DNA of 64,000 nucleotides. Origin: Lachnoclostridium sp. UBA903. Its GTDB lineage: Bacteria > Bacillota > Clostridia > Lachnospirales > Lachnospiraceae. The first letter of the stretch is position 1. Each line of letters begins with the position of its first letter. The DNA lies in NCBI GenBank assembly GCA_002294045.1, contig DBEP01000007.1, positions 35,525-99,524 of the forward strand, written 5' to 3'. The notes under the pieces are model-generated. The model saw only the letters and a program-made list of their open reading frames with translations, was not told the origin of the DNA and ran no database searches. The position numbers were made by a program, and so were the translations under genes. This document shows, piece after piece, positions 53,458 through 62,118 of the stretch.

Positions 53458-54696
53458 TTATTTTCCTTTATAAAAATAATCGTTTAAAGAATCGTTGGTA
53501 ACATAATAATCACTGCCATCACTACTACCATTAATGGTACCTAATCTAATATCATATACGCCTTCATACCAGGTGCCTTTTTTTAGGTCAGGCATATAAA
53601 TATAATCTCCACAAATTAAATCTTCGGCAGTCAATTTTGTACCAGAATACGATACTTTAAATTTAATATAAGCTCTTACATAAAAGCTCCCCGCCATATA
53701 TAAAGTAGATGGTTCCACAGAAATCACTTTACTTTGAATTACTATTTTATTTTTCTTTACCACATTGACATACTCTTTAATATCATCCGTTATCCTTTTA
53801 TCACTATCCGCATCACCATACTGGGTATAAGCGCTTCTTAAAGTATTAATCCATGTGTTATCAATGGTGCGGTAATCTACGTTTAAACGGCTCTTCAAAT
53901 TCGTTGCTACCCTTTCCATCCAGGTATCTTTATATTTATTTAAATTCACCGAATAAAGATTTACATCTTTCATCTTAGCAGGACTTGCATAATCCTCCAA
54001 TTCCTTAGGTTCATAATAATATTTTGTGTTTTGATAGCGGAAATCCATTTCATAAAAGGAATTAGGAAAGCACTCAAGAATATACGGATAATCTTTTGCG
54101 TTCTTCGGCAGATTGGTCGTTCTAATCAATAGGCCGTCCGGACTTAACTTAGCCCTTTTATTTTTATTCTTCAGCATGCTGATTACATTCTTTGACCCGG
54201 CGGTCGTCATATATTCGCTTCCTCGAAATTGGCGGCTTTGAACATATTGACCGTTGCTATAGCCTCTCATAAAGCCTTTGGCATAGATTTTAGCCACTGT
54301 TTCTCTCTTATCCTTGGCTATCTTTGAAATATCGGAAATCCGCTTTGTTAATACCGTATTCAGTAAAGCTGAATCTACCGTATCCCCATACAGATATTCG
54401 TCGGCACGGTCTAGGATTACGGCTGCGTCTGTCCTGGTCATATATTTGCTGTAATCTGTAAAATCACCATTCTTAACAAGGCCGGCGTTTAATGCGGCAG
54501 AAAGGTAAGGGGTTGGAGAAGCAGTATCCACTTCCAGGTTAAGGGCCTGCACCGTCAGTTTAATAAAATTATAGATTTTTATTTTACTGCTCGCGGCAGC
54601 GGATGAAACGGAACACGGTACAAAGATTGTCGTTGCCATAATTACAGCAATTAATAATAAACTTACTCCCTGATTTCTTAATGTTTTTAATTTCAT
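53458..54696 (-). CDS. SLH-like secreted protein
   Basis: A 412-residue protein with a signal peptide (about 1-35) and an N-terminal part with SLH-like repeats: YMTRTDAAVILDRADEYL, and a second unit around YAKGFMRGYSNGQY with a following RGSEYMTTAG. The C-terminal 250 residues are Tyr/Lys-rich and unassigned. SLH domains bind secondary cell-wall polymers, so the protein is likely wall-associated. AAGGGAGATAAAAGC precedes the ATG. Confidence 0.75.
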   Translation of the reverse strand: MKLKTLRNQGVSLLLIAVIMATTIFVPCSVSSAAASSKIKIYNFIKLTVQALNLEVDTASPTPYLSAALNAGLVKNGDFTDYSKYMTRTDAAVILDRADEYLYGDTVDSALLNTVLTKRISDISKIAKDKRETVAKIYAKGFMRGYSNGQYVQSRQFRGSEYMTTAGSKNVISMLKNKNKRAKLSPDGLLIRTTNLPKNAKDYPYILECFPNSFYEMDFRYQNTKYYYEPKELEDYASPAKMKDVNLYSVNLNKYKDTWMERVATNLKSRLNVDYRTIDNTWINTLRSAYTQYGDADSDKRITDDIKEYVNVVKKNKIVIQSKVISVEPSTLYMAGSFYVRAYIKFKVSYSGTKLTAEDLICGDYIYMPDLKKGTWYEGVYDIRLGTINGSSDGSDYYVTNDSLNDYFYKGK

Positions 54697-54894
54697 GCTT
54701 TTATCTCCCTTCGTTATATACGCATTTACCTAATTGGATATTAAACTATTATCGGCTCCTGAGTCTAAGTTTATCAATATATTTTCCGCCTTCTCCTTTC
54801 ATTGGAACTCCCATATAATGTCACATAGTGACATACAAATATTACCACTTTTATTAAAGCTCCGTCAATCTTTTCATGTGTTTTCTATAATATT

Positions 54895-55080
54895 ATAACT
54901 TATCAGAAGTTGTTTTCCTAACTTCTGATAAAAGGCGCTGCTTTTGCGCCGTACATCCGACAATTAAAAATATTTTGTTTCTATAAATATATAATAAATA
55001 TATAATTTTTCGGAAGTTGTTTTTTTATCTTCCCATAAATGACGCTTTTTTGCTCCGTGCATCCGGCTACAGAATTAAGA
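54895..55080. repeat. two related structured repeats
   Basis: Two copies of a unit (near 54901-54961 and 55013-55071) consist of a hairpin with CAGAAGTT/AACTTCTG-like arms, a GCGC-loop-GCGC hairpin and a GTACATCCG-type block; the second copy is partly decayed. They lie between the SLH-like gene and the pseudopilin-like gene. The rest of 54697-55100 is AT-rich and holds no gene I can support. Confidence 0.5.
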
Positions 55081-55100
55081 ATATACCCGATTTCTTCTAT

Positions 55101-56054
55101 CTACGGATTACAATACAGGCATGGAAAGGCACCTTCCAGTGCACATTCTTCCTTTGTATAATAGGCCGGGCCGCCGCCGTTTAAATAGTCACAGCTTTCT
55201 TTATGGTAATACTTGAATCTGTTTTCTACAGTTATAAAATAGGCTTTTGATTTTTTGATTCTGGCGCCTCCCAGGGCATAACGGTTATAAGTATCCAAAC
55301 CTGCGGCATTGTACGGATAACCCTGGAATACAACCAGCATGCTGATGTCATCAATTGTCCGGTACCAGTCCGTCTTATCAATCCGAGGAAGCCAGAACTG
55401 ATAAGTTATACCAGAATGGTAGGCAATACGATTATGCCGATTAATATAATAATTCATTTTTTCTTCAATTTTACCTATAATGGCATTTCTTCTGACCGTA
55501 TCATAAATTTCATCATCTGCCAGCACGGAACCGGGAAATCGGGTTCTCAAATCACGGTAGTCACCTTCATAAATGGCTGCAGTTGTTTTATCAAATATGG
55601 TTATGTAGTTTCCTAATGTAAAGTTATATATCAGATTATTTTCTTCATAGGAATAAGGAATTCTTTCACTCCATTTCCGGCTGGTTAAAATCTCCCTGTT
55701 TACCTCATAGGTATCCGAATAGCAAATATAAAATCCTTTCGTATCTGTCACTAATATTACCGGAATATAAGCTTCTAGCCTGTTCTCTGAAATGCTGCTG
55801 CCGATAACTCCGAAATTAGCATAAAGCGATTCATAGAACTGATTCACGGCCGCTTCTTTATTTAATACAAGGCTGCGCTTACTGTCCAATTCAACTAACC
55901 CCACAACACCGTCATCAATGGCGCTGTCCAGGGCTTTGTTATATTTTGTTATTTTGTTTGCTACTGCCGTTAAATTATTAATACGTATATCCAATATGGT
56001 AAATAATGAAAGTTCCAGAATAAAAAACAGAATTGCCAGGTTAGTAAATTTCAT
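55101..56054 (-). CDS. pseudopilin-like secreted protein with C-terminal Cys motif
   Basis: A 317-residue protein with a hydrophobic N-terminal helix (about 5-25, no cleavage site seen) like TadE or class III pseudopilins, followed by a large outside domain. The C-terminus has a HKESCDYLN ... CALEGAFPCLYCNP cysteine motif, which often marks a metal- or disulfide-stabilised end in secreted proteins. It overlaps the previous gene by 14 bases and belongs to the Tad-like locus. Confidence 0.65.
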   Translation of the reverse strand: MKFTNLAILFFILELSLFTILDIRINNLTAVANKITKYNKALDSAIDDGVVGLVELDSKRSLVLNKEAAVNQFYESLYANFGVIGSSISENRLEAYIPVILVTDTKGFYICYSDTYEVNREILTSRKWSERIPYSYEENNLIYNFTLGNYITIFDKTTAAIYEGDYRDLRTRFPGSVLADDEIYDTVRRNAIIGKIEEKMNYYINRHNRIAYHSGITYQFWLPRIDKTDWYRTIDDISMLVVFQGYPYNAAGLDTYNRYALGGARIKKSKAYFITVENRFKYYHKESCDYLNGGGPAYYTKEECALEGAFPCLYCNP

Positions 56055-56556
56055 CCCTTATCATGCCTCCATAGGTAACCAGTATCTGTTCATCGGGAAT
56101 ATCGGATGAATAGAAAAGTTCCATCAGCTTTACGGCTAAAGTCCCGCTACGGTTTACAACCGTTACGGATATAAAATCTCCCTGTGAAAAATAATATTCT
56201 TCTCCTTTATCAAAGGTATTCATAATTTCATCCTGATAGGTGTTTCGGTAATAGATATCATAATCATTTAAAAATGTACCCGTATCTTCATCATACAGCG
56301 GCTCAACAATCCTGTGGCTGTGAATGATTTTTATATTATACAAATTGTTGGTATTATCAATTTTCCGGATAAAGTCCCCATACATATTGCGGTTTAGGAA
56401 CCCGGTATTTTTTATATTATCAACAAATTGTGCTGTTTCGTTGGATACATAGATTTGACTGACAGCATCCTGCTTTTGGGCCATATATAACAATGGCCCA
56501 AAAAACATAACGGTTACCGATATAAAAATTCCTGCTATTTTGCTAAAAGCATCCAT
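56041..56556 (-). CDS. small membrane-anchored protein of the Tad-like locus
   Basis: A 171-residue protein starting with MDAFSKIAG and a membrane helix (about 5-23), then a soluble outside part of 145 residues. The longer frame to 56631 is rejected because AAGGGGAGA precedes the ATG at 56556. It overlaps its neighbour by 14 bases. I recognise no domain beyond the pilin-like topology. Confidence 0.65.
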   Translation of the reverse strand: MDAFSKIAGIFISVTVMFFGPLLYMAQKQDAVSQIYVSNETAQFVDNIKNTGFLNRNMYGDFIRKIDNTNNLYNIKIIHSHRIVEPLYDEDTGTFLNDYDIYYRNTYQDEIMNTFDKGEEYYFSQGDFISVTVVNRSGTLAVKLMELFYSSDIPDEQILVTYGGMIRDEIY

Positions 56557-56581
56557 TAAGTCTCCCCTTACTTTACTTAAT

Positions 56582-59500
56582 TTATACCGCCGTAAGGTAA
56601 TCCCACATGGTATCATCTTCCGTTCCGTCATCCACCCTTACTTTAATGATATAAGTGTATACGGTATTATTTTGTACAAGGGTGGCGGTAATAGTCGTAT
56701 TCCCCTTTTTAATGCCTTTTATAATTCCGTCCTTATTAACCGCAGCTACACTGCTGTCGGAACTGATATAGGAAACGGCGGCATTTTCGGCATAACCTTT
56801 CAGGTCAAGTTTTACCGTCCTATCCTTCTTAACTAATTTATATACCATAAGTACAGGATTATCGGAGACAGACTGTATCGTCCGGGCTTTTAAATTCAGG
56901 GTCCTGCTATCCCCTTCTTTTACGGTTACATTGATTGTAAACCGGTATGGAATACCGCCTTTTGTTACCGTGCCGGTAATCTGTGTCTTTCCTGGCTTTA
57001 CCGGTGTAATCGTTCCGGATTTATTAATCCTGGCTATACTGCCGTCCGCGCTCTTATAACTGACTTTATCATCCTTTGAAACATTAGCTACTTTCAAATT
57101 AAATTCAGAGCCAAGATAAATCAGCTTGTCCATACTAAACTCAGGAATTGCAGCCGGTTTTTCCACACTTATGGTCCGTGTATATACCTGCTCCGGTTTG
57201 TTTTCTTTCCTGGCATAAAAAAAGTACTCTACGTTTTCTTGCTTGCCGGACCGTCCGGCTGCTTCTGCCAGTTCAATATCTTTTCCCCATTGGGATTCCA
57301 GGGAAGGAGCAATCTCCCAGCCGTCTTTTGCAATTATTTTACCTCCCGTAACAGATATATACGCAGATTCTTTTATTAACGCTTCATCTATTATTTCTGC
57401 CGGAAGTACAACTGTTTTGGTATCTTCCGGCTCCTTTAGAGTCTGCTCCTCTTTATCCTGCCAATCTCTGGCTTCGGATGAATGACTGCTATTTGATTTT
57501 CCGCTGTTACTGCCGGAATCATTTTTGTTTTTCAGCTGTTTTTTCAACTTTTCGATTACTTCCTTCAGGGATGCGTTTTCATTTGTCAGGCCATTATTGC
57601 TTGCCGCCATTTCCGCAAGCTGCTGTCTTAATTCCTCAACGGTATTGCTGGCCGTATCCAGAAGGGTTTCCAGTCTGATTATTTCACTTTCCAAAACTGC
57701 TTTTTCCGTATACAGTTCGTTAACCTGTAGATTCAGGCTGTCAATAGATTTCTGAAGCTTATCGTTATTTTGGAACATCCGGTTGATTTCATCCGTTAAG
57801 CCAAGTATCTGTCTTTTTAGTTCCTCCGTATCCGCATCCGATAAATCCAGCAATTTATCAATTCTCTGCTGCATGGTACGGTTTAATTCTTCCGCTTCTT
57901 CCAGGCTGTTAAGCAACTTACTTCTTTCCTGTTCCAGTTCATTTATCCTTGCTTTGGATTCTTCCAGTACTGTCTTAAGGCCCGTAATCCTATCTTTGAT
58001 TCCGTCCGCGTCTTCTGAACCGACCAAATCCATCAATTCCTGCAGCTTGTCCGTCAGGTCGGAATTATTATTTCCGGCAGAAATCAGCTCCGCAGTTAAT
58101 TCATCCAGTTGTTCCTGCAATAAAATATTATCATATTCTTTCTGCCGGAGTTGGGCCTTTAACTGTTGTATGGCCGGAATAACCTCATCATGGCCGCTTA
58201 CACCTAATACACCTTTAACTAAAACTAACAAGGTGTTCAGGTATGCTATCGCATGATTAGCCTCATCAAGCTGTCCCTGCAGGCTTATATTACTGCTATT
58301 CAGGATTTCCATATCTCTTTGAAGATTTCCGGTAAGCGTTTCCAAGCCGGATATGATGTAATTTAGCTCCGTTACCTGATTCTTTAATTCCGTATTTTCT
58401 CCTTCCCTGTCCGTAAGTTTTCCTTCCAGGATAGTAATCTGAATATCTAGGTGTGTAATATTATCGTATAAATCTGCTATCGTTCCTTCCAGGATGATTT
58501 TTTCTTCGCCGGCAGCAGCCACCTCCTGTTCTAAATAAGATATTTGCTGATTCAGAGTTATAATCTGCGTATTTAAATACCGGATGGTTTCATTTAATGA
58601 TTCCTTATCCCCTTCCGATTCCTCAAGCTGCTGTTCCAGTTCCGTTATACTTTCCTGCAAAGCTGTAATTTGATTCAGATAAACCACTATCTGGCTTTCC
58701 AGTCCGTAAATGATATTTTGCAATCCTTCTTTCTCCCGGTTTGCCGTATTTAAGTGCTCCGTCAGAGCTTCCGCCTGTTCAGCCAGGTATGCAGCCTGAT
58801 TATACAGGTCCGCCAATTCATCCTCTAACGGATTATTTTCCACCGTAACCGGGATTGGTTCTGAATCAATATAGTCCGTCCCTTCATAAACCCGGCAAAT
58901 ATAAACTCCGGAATCCTCCAAGCCTGCGGCACTTAAAGTCAGTTTGCTTTCCATTGCTCCGGGTATTCCTTCCCCGTCTTTATACCACCGGTAGGTCAAT
59001 TCCCCGGTGCTTATGGAAGGCTGTGCATTTATATATAATTCTGCGGAGTATCCTCTTATCAGGGTTTTTCCGGAGGATTGAGAAAGAATCGATAATTTCC
59101 CCTCTTCTTCCTGTTGGCTGTCTGCGACAGTTACGGTGACCGGATTTGATGTGACAGCCCTGTTATACGATTCCGTAATAACACAGGTATAAGTACCTGC
59201 ATCCGAAGCCTGTACTGCCGGCAGATTTAATAACGGCGAAGTTTTCCCGGCAAGACGTTCTCCATCCTTGTACCATTGATATTTTAATGTGCTGCCAATT
59301 GTATAAGGTACGGAAATTACGTAAACCGTTCCCGGCCTTCCCTGAATAAATGTGAGCTCCCGGCTGCTTTGCTCCGTTATAACAGGGATATCGTCATAAA
59401 ACTCCCCGGCTTCCCCGTCTGAAATAATTGCATGTCTGACATCCTCAGAACCAGATAACTGAATATAAATACGGATTGCTTCATCCGGTATAACAGCCTT

Positions 59501-61024
59501 AAAATATCCTGCGGCATCCGTAGCGGCATTGTTCCAGCTACTGTTATCAAAGGAATACAGGATATCTGCATTCGGATACGGTGTTGCTATCTCTGCGGCT
59601 TCTTTAACCGGCTCCAATGCTCCTATAATATTAGAATCCGTTCCGGACGGCCTGGTATGGATGGCTGTAAATGTTTTCTCATACTCTATGTTTTCGGCAT
59701 CCGCAACCCGTACGGTATGTTCCCCTTCAGGCAGATACAGATGCAGATAACCATCAGTGTCTGTCCACAAATGAACCGTTCCCCTTTCATCTATAGAAAC
59801 GCCAACACGGGAACCAGATGCACCCGGTACTTTTACTTTATTTAAAAATAAAGGGTTACCGGCGTCATCCAACGGATCGAATGTAGTTTTGGATGAAGTA
59901 TTATAAAAACATCCGTATGCAGGGGAATATTGCGTGAACAGCATACTATTGTCAACGAAACACAAAGAAGTGCCGGATTTCATCTGCACAGGCGACGAAT
60001 TAGTACTAACCCAGGAAGAACCCTTTATGTATGCCGTACCGACAGACCCTCCGTTAAAATAAGAACTTCCTGTATCTATCCTGGAATCTGTTACTTGAAA
60101 TATGCTGCCGCCCATGTAAAAAGAGTAAAATTTCAAATCACTGTTATTTATTATTATGGTACAATTGCTTGTATACTGTAAATTAGCGGCATAATTTGAG
60201 CTTCTGTTATAGCTCTTGACGTTATCGATTAATACATTGGTTCCGAAATATATATCTAAATATGCAAATGTACAATCTTTGATTACGGCATCATAAGAAT
60301 TGCCTTTATTAGCGCTATTGCTTATTCTTATTCCGTCACTTCCTGCTGCCGTACAATTTATAACGGATATATTATAGTTCACAGAAATTATAATTGTATA
60401 ACCGTTTGTTTTAAAATTAATGCCATTTACATTAAGGCCCGTAAGATTGGAACCGCCAACCATTGTCTGAATGCTGGTACCAGGCCCCGTATACAGGTTA
60501 CCCTCCACACCGGTGACATTTACCTCTGAGATATTATTTAAATCCTTAAATAAAGCATTATTAATATTGCAGTTACCTTCAATTATTATATTTAATATTC
60601 CGGAGGCCGTACCGGTAATGCTCCCGTTGGAGGTGGCGTTTTTATATCTTATCGGAGGTAAATCGGAACCGTTCAGAGTAACATTCCAGCCGCTTGATTG
60701 ATTTCCGGTGAGAACAAGTTCTCCTGTAATATTACCTTCGCCTATAACAATACCCCTTGTATCTTTCTGTACAAAATATTGGTTCGTTACGGTAATCGGC
60801 CCCTCCATCAAATTCAGCGTAGTATTTGTATCTTCTACAGCCGCTACCGCAATGGCTGCGGGGGTTGCCGCCGGTATATTCCCTGGCTCCACTGCCGGAT
60901 TTAAACCGGGAATCAAGCCGGTAACTTCCGCTGCTTTTATTGTTCCTGCCGGCAATATTGGCAGCAACATGGCAGTTGCCAATAACACCGATAATACTAT
61001 ATAGAAATTCTTTTTTATATTCAT
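56582..61024 (-). CDS. giant Ig-like / coiled-coil / Big_2 surface protein
   Basis: A secreted protein of about 1480 residues. The order is signal peptide (about 1-32), a repetitive Asn/Ser/Gly-rich region that resembles a right-handed beta-helix (about 70-400), and two immunoglobulin-like units each with a DxGxYxC motif. Then come a coiled coil of some 450 residues with heptad-like Glu/Leu/Lys repeats, a Ser/Asn linker, a trimmed domain and two Big_2-like repeats (SYKSADGSIARINKSGTI and a second similar). No LPXTG or SLH is present. The layout is that of an adhesin or a stalk. The start is the ATG at 61024 after AAAGGAT. Confidence 0.78.
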   Translation of the reverse strand: MNIKKNFYIVLSVLLATAMLLPILPAGTIKAAEVTGLIPGLNPAVEPGNIPAATPAAIAVAAVEDTNTTLNLMEGPITVTNQYFVQKDTRGIVIGEGNITGELVLTGNQSSGWNVTLNGSDLPPIRYKNATSNGSITGTASGILNIIIEGNCNINNALFKDLNNISEVNVTGVEGNLYTGPGTSIQTMVGGSNLTGLNVNGINFKTNGYTIIISVNYNISVINCTAAGSDGIRISNSANKGNSYDAVIKDCTFAYLDIYFGTNVLIDNVKSYNRSSNYAANLQYTSNCTIIINNSDLKFYSFYMGGSIFQVTDSRIDTGSSYFNGGSVGTAYIKGSSWVSTNSSPVQMKSGTSLCFVDNSMLFTQYSPAYGCFYNTSSKTTFDPLDDAGNPLFLNKVKVPGASGSRVGVSIDERGTVHLWTDTDGYLHLYLPEGEHTVRVADAENIEYEKTFTAIHTRPSGTDSNIIGALEPVKEAAEIATPYPNADILYSFDNSSWNNAATDAAGYFKAVIPDEAIRIYIQLSGSEDVRHAIISDGEAGEFYDDIPVITEQSSRELTFIQGRPGTVYVISVPYTIGSTLKYQWYKDGERLAGKTSPLLNLPAVQASDAGTYTCVITESYNRAVTSNPVTVTVADSQQEEEGKLSILSQSSGKTLIRGYSAELYINAQPSISTGELTYRWYKDGEGIPGAMESKLTLSAAGLEDSGVYICRVYEGTDYIDSEPIPVTVENNPLEDELADLYNQAAYLAEQAEALTEHLNTANREKEGLQNIIYGLESQIVVYLNQITALQESITELEQQLEESEGDKESLNETIRYLNTQIITLNQQISYLEQEVAAAGEEKIILEGTIADLYDNITHLDIQITILEGKLTDREGENTELKNQVTELNYIISGLETLTGNLQRDMEILNSSNISLQGQLDEANHAIAYLNTLLVLVKGVLGVSGHDEVIPAIQQLKAQLRQKEYDNILLQEQLDELTAELISAGNNNSDLTDKLQELMDLVGSEDADGIKDRITGLKTVLEESKARINELEQERSKLLNSLEEAEELNRTMQQRIDKLLDLSDADTEELKRQILGLTDEINRMFQNNDKLQKSIDSLNLQVNELYTEKAVLESEIIRLETLLDTASNTVEELRQQLAEMAASNNGLTNENASLKEVIEKLKKQLKNKNDSGSNSGKSNSSHSSEARDWQDKEEQTLKEPEDTKTVVLPAEIIDEALIKESAYISVTGGKIIAKDGWEIAPSLESQWGKDIELAEAAGRSGKQENVEYFFYARKENKPEQVYTRTISVEKPAAIPEFSMDKLIYLGSEFNLKVANVSKDDKVSYKSADGSIARINKSGTITPVKPGKTQITGTVTKGGIPYRFTINVTVKEGDSRTLNLKARTIQSVSDNPVLMVYKLVKKDRTVKLDLKGYAENAAVSYISSDSSVAAVNKDGIIKGIKKGNTTITATLVQNNTVYTYIIKVRVDDGTEDDTMWDYLTAV

Positions 61025-61183
61025 TCCGTATCCTTTCACTTTTTTATCAGAAAGCTGCCGCAAAAGTCTTAATTTTGCCCAATTTGTACTATTTTTTAAT
61101 TATATAGAATCCATTTTATTCTGGCGATTACTAACTTTTTGGACTACCAGTAATATGATTTATGAATTTTGCGGCAGTCTCCA

Positions 61184-61564
61184 TTAACTTGTATAAATCA
61201 CTTTTCTGATATTTCCAAAGGTATCATATTGGTATGATTTCCTGTATTTCGTCTGGGGAATCTTTGAAAAGTCAAATTCCCGATAGTTGTAACTCTCCTT
61301 TTCTATTGTAATAAGGTTAATCTGTACATCATAACTCAGCTCGCCAAAAAGCGCAGTAATTAATTCTGCATAAGAAACCCCGTCATCCGATATTTCATCG
61401 GCAGGCCGTTCCTTTTCATAAAAAATGTCGGGGCTGTTTATTTCATTTTTTACAGCCGCTGTCAAAGTATTGAAAGACCTGTTCTGGAATAACAGAATGG
61501 TCACGGCCATGCAGAATAGGATAAGATAAACCAGCATTTCCAATAATTTTGTTAAGTTCTGCAT
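61184..61564 (-). CDS. small pseudopilin-like protein, 126 residues
   Basis: A hydrophobic N-terminal helix (MQNLTKLLEMLVYLILFCMAV onward, no cleavable peptide) followed by a polar outside part of about 100 residues, the topology of TadE/TadF-type minor pilins. It begins two bases after the previous stop codon, so translation is coupled. No domain is recognised beyond this. Confidence 0.65.
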   Translation of the reverse strand: MQNLTKLLEMLVYLILFCMAVTILLFQNRSFNTLTAAVKNEINSPDIFYEKERPADEISDDGVSYAELITALFGELSYDVQINLITIEKESYNYREFDFSKIPQTKYRKSYQYDTFGNIRKVIYTS

Positions 61565-61566
61565 AC

Positions 61567-62016
61567 TTATTGCTGTACAAAAGAAATACCGATAATGGTA
61601 TCATTAACATCCCGTAATATTTCACCGGTAAACTGCGCTTTTTGGTTTATGTAATAATTACTTGTAATAGTCTGGGTATCCTTTACAGATGCCGTACTCT
61701 TATTTCCCAGTTCCGTATCGTTGCCGGTTAACAGGCGGTTATAATAAACAACGGATTTCTTCGTGGCAACTTTTACAGCTATATCTTCGCTTTTATATTT
61801 GTTTATTGCATTTACCACTTCACTTCCGGTTACATCCAGACCGTCATACATGACCTTATCCGACTCCGCCACTTCCTTATTCATACGGCTTATCTGGCCT
61901 GTTCCGTTGGTTGCTGCGGAGCCTGCTTCCCTGCTGATATAAAATCCGATACCTATCACCAGACAGGTAATAATAACACCCGCTGCTAAAATCAATCCTT
62001 TTAATGAATTATCCAT
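61567..62016 (-). CDS. pilin-like small protein, 149 residues
   Basis: A conserved-looking N-terminus MDNSLKGLILAAGVIITC gives a single helix (about 5-27), followed by a Ser/Asn/Lys-rich outside domain. The position between a TadB/TadC-like protein and other pseudopilins makes a pilin or minor pilin likely. AAGGAGAG precedes the ATG. Confidence 0.68.
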   Translation of the reverse strand: MDNSLKGLILAAGVIITCLVIGIGFYISREAGSAATNGTGQISRMNKEVAESDKVMYDGLDVTGSEVVNAINKYKSEDIAVKVATKKSVVYYNRLLTGNDTELGNKSTASVKDTQTITSNYYINQKAQFTGEILRDVNDTIIGISFVQQ

Positions 62017-62118
62017 TTCCTTACTCTCCTTGTCATATATTTTTAATCTGTATAATTTTTAAATTTTTGAAAACCTTTTATTATAATGTTTATACAATAT
62101 TTCCATATCCGTTTACTC

